Below are positions 39,621-40,309 of a DNA stretch of 40,309 nt, piece after piece. The notes beneath the pieces are model-generated. The model made no database searches and was not told the DNA's origin. It was given only the letters and a program-made list of their open reading frames with translations. Numbering within the stretch: the stretch's first letter is position 1; the number at the start of each line of letters is the position of its first letter. The stretch comes from Acidilobaceae archaeon (GTDB lineage: Archaea > Thermoproteota > Thermoprotei_A > Sulfolobales > Acidilobaceae): contig JALUAM010000050.1 in NCBI GenBank assembly GCA_027051095.1, forward strand, positions 1 through 40,309, in the 5' to 3' direction. A program made the position numbers and the translations under genes.

Positions 39621-39856
39621 CCGCTAACGCCAGGCCCTATTTGCTCCTCAGCCTTTAGGTTCCCATTGCTATCGTAAACCCTGACTGTGCCCTCGCAGCT
39701 CATTCCCAGGCTCCCGCCCAGCCCAGCCCCGCTTGCAGCCGCCGCGCTGGGTGTCCTCGGATTCACGCTTTTGAGGCGGAGGTGAGGTCCTACGCAATCG
39801 TTAACCACCCGGTTAACGATAATAGCGTCTGTCACGCTGGATGCGATAACCACCAC
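39587..39856 (-). CDS. Upstream part of the probable surface protein (start uncertain)
   Basis: This 89-residue frame has an Ala/Gly-rich linker (SAAAASGAGLGGSLG) and a beta-rich part (EGTVRVYDSNGNLKAEEQIG, GVSGWRQTVTKTKR). The palindrome at 39797-39820 lies inside the first codons, so the true start is probably a later GTG (for example the one encoding VNPRTPS). Its end overlaps the Thr-rich frame. Read together with a one-base shift, the two give a beta domain, a Thr stalk and a membrane tail, which would be a complete small surface protein. Confidence 0.45.
   Translation of the reverse strand: MVVIASSVTDAIIVNRVVNDCVGPHLRLKSVNPRTPSAAAASGAGLGGSLGMSCEGTVRVYDSNGNLKAEEQIGPGVSGWRQTVTKTKR
39797..39820. 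promoter_or_regulatory. 24-base perfect inverted repeat between divergent genes
   Basis: ATCGTTAACC (39797-39806) and GGTTAACGAT (39811-39820) are exact inverse copies around ACCC. Each arm contains GTTAAC. It lies at the head of the minus-strand surface-protein gene and 55 bases before the plus-strand gene at 39876. An operator for a dimeric regulator is the simplest reading; a recombination site is an alternative. Confidence 0.55.
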
Positions 39857-39875
39857 CCTAGGCCTGGGCCTGAGA

Positions 39876-40088
39876 GTGCCCGAGGCCGGGCCCCTCGCCT
39901 CGAGGCTGCTACCTTCCTTAGGGCCTCTCTACTGGCCTCTGCAGGCCCTGGTGCTGCTGTGCCTCTACAGGCTGCTTAGGAGGGCGGGGCTCCCCCCGGA
40001 CTGGGCCGCCGCGGTCGCGGCGCTGGGGCCCTGGGCCGCTGGGTGGCATAATGCAGGTTTATTGTTGAGGGGTGCCCCGGGTGTCTAG
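39876..40088 (+). CDS. Small membrane-like protein before the PIN gene
   Basis: This 70-residue protein from the GTG at 39876 has one or two hydrophobic segments (LYWPLQALVLLCLYRLLRRA and WAAAVAALGPWAAGWHNAGL). The gene overlaps the next PIN gene start by 17 bases, so the two are probably translated together. The family is not recognised. Its coding nature is supported by the overlap and by the hydrophobic pattern, but the region is GC-rich, where chance reading frames are common. Confidence 0.45.
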   Translation: MPEAGPLASRLLPSLGPLYWPLQALVLLCLYRLLRRAGLPPDWAAAVAALGPWAAGWHNAGLLLRGAPGV

Positions 40089-40309
40089 CAGGGCCCGGGA
40101 GAGGCGCTGCCGGGACGCGGTCTGCTACGTGAACGCTAACCTGCTGGTAGCCCTGGATAGGAGGGATAGGAGGGCTATAGAATTCGCGGGGAGAAACCGG
40201 GGCTGCCTCTACACTGTAGCAGAGGTAATCGAGGACGAGGTGCCAGGGGCCGCCGAGATAGCCCGGAGGCACGGGATACTAGTTAGGACCGTGAGCCGGG
40301 GGTTGATGG
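40072..40309 (+). CDS. PIN-domain protein, 3' end outside the window
   Basis: The frame from the GTG at 40072 runs to the window end (79 codons). After a basic N-terminus (RARERRCRD), AVCYVNANLLVALDRRDRRA resembles the first PIN strand and helix, although Asn replaces the usual first Asp (YVNANLL). GCLYTVAEVIEDEV has the second conserved acidic position, and AAEIARRHGILVRTVSRG follows. It may be the partner of the small membrane-like gene before it, or one of several PIN toxins of this island. The rest of the catalytic site is not visible here. Confidence 0.6.
   Translation, partial: MPRVSSRARERRCRDAVCYVNANLLVALDRRDRRAIEFAGRNRGCLYTVAEVIEDEVPGAAEIARRHGILVRTVSRGLM

Noticed and set aside
39976-40272. 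98-residue minus-strand ORF at the window end
   Set aside because: Antisense to the membrane-like and PIN genes, with low-complexity Pro/Arg composition typical of GC-rich shadow frames.

Overview
The window reads as chromosomal DNA of a hyperthermophilic crenarchaeon, most likely an Aeropyrum (Desulfurococcales). The reasons are a crenarchaeal gene set (TFE-beta, Gar1, SRP19, NMD3, Rio1, aDim2, PP1-arch phosphatase, DUF373), many TTG and GTG starts, AGG/AGA-rich coding, a threonyl-tRNA synthetase without an editing domain, a KaiC-like ATPase with an intein, and a superoxide dismutase that closely matches the A. pernix enzyme as I remember it. Species cannot be decided by eye. Genes are tightly packed and many convergent pairs overlap at their 3' ends.

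Layout. 1-5.7 kb: a TrkH-type K+ transporter cut by the window edge; a decayed DUF998-like membrane gene on the minus strand; a membrane protein plus winged-helix regulator pair; tRNA-Leu(TAA); a compact acyl-CoA dehydrogenase convergent with Fe/Mn superoxide dismutase; one unknown small protein. 5.9-10.8 kb: a co-directional run of KaiC-like ATPase (with a 399-residue intein), NMD3, aIF1A, Rio1 kinase and the KH protein aDim2, which is a ribosome-maturation and translation-initiation block. 10.9-20.2 kb: 3-hydroxyacid dehydrogenase-like enzyme, CBS protein, geranylgeranyl-reductase-like flavoprotein, Lrp regulator, an SDR, a phosphoglycolate phosphatase-like HAD enzyme, aminopropyltransferase, phosphoglucose/phosphomannose isomerase, DUF373, an inosine/xanthosine triphosphatase-like protein, S8e and SRP19. 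20.2-24.9 kb: an unusual TFB paralogue with no intact zinc ribbon, Gar1, TFE-beta with four Fe-S-type cysteines, Trm1, THEP1 NTPase and an XRE-type regulator. 25-33 kb: PP1-arch phosphatase, a COG2522-type regulator with four cysteines, protein disulfide oxidoreductase, two unknown genes, a COG1340 coiled-coil protein, a small leaderless gene, an ICMT-like methyltransferase, a DAO-family flavoprotein and SurE. 33-37.7 kb: a Xer-type tyrosine recombinase with an extra tail, a degenerate tRNA-like sequence, a P5C-dehydrogenase-like enzyme, catalytic-only ThrRS and tRNA-Val(CAC).

From tRNA-Val to the window end (37.7-40.3 kb) the character changes. The first codons after the tRNA look like the C-terminal end of an SSV-type integrase. 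Behind it lie small unknown proteins, two PIN-domain proteins, a Thr-rich tail-anchored protein and a 24-bp near-perfect palindrome between divergent genes. I read this as one border of an old integrated virus or plasmid, now an accessory island with PIN (toxin-like) nucleases. It is the most likely place in the window for undescribed biology.

Functional assignments rest on motifs recognised by eye; no database search was possible.
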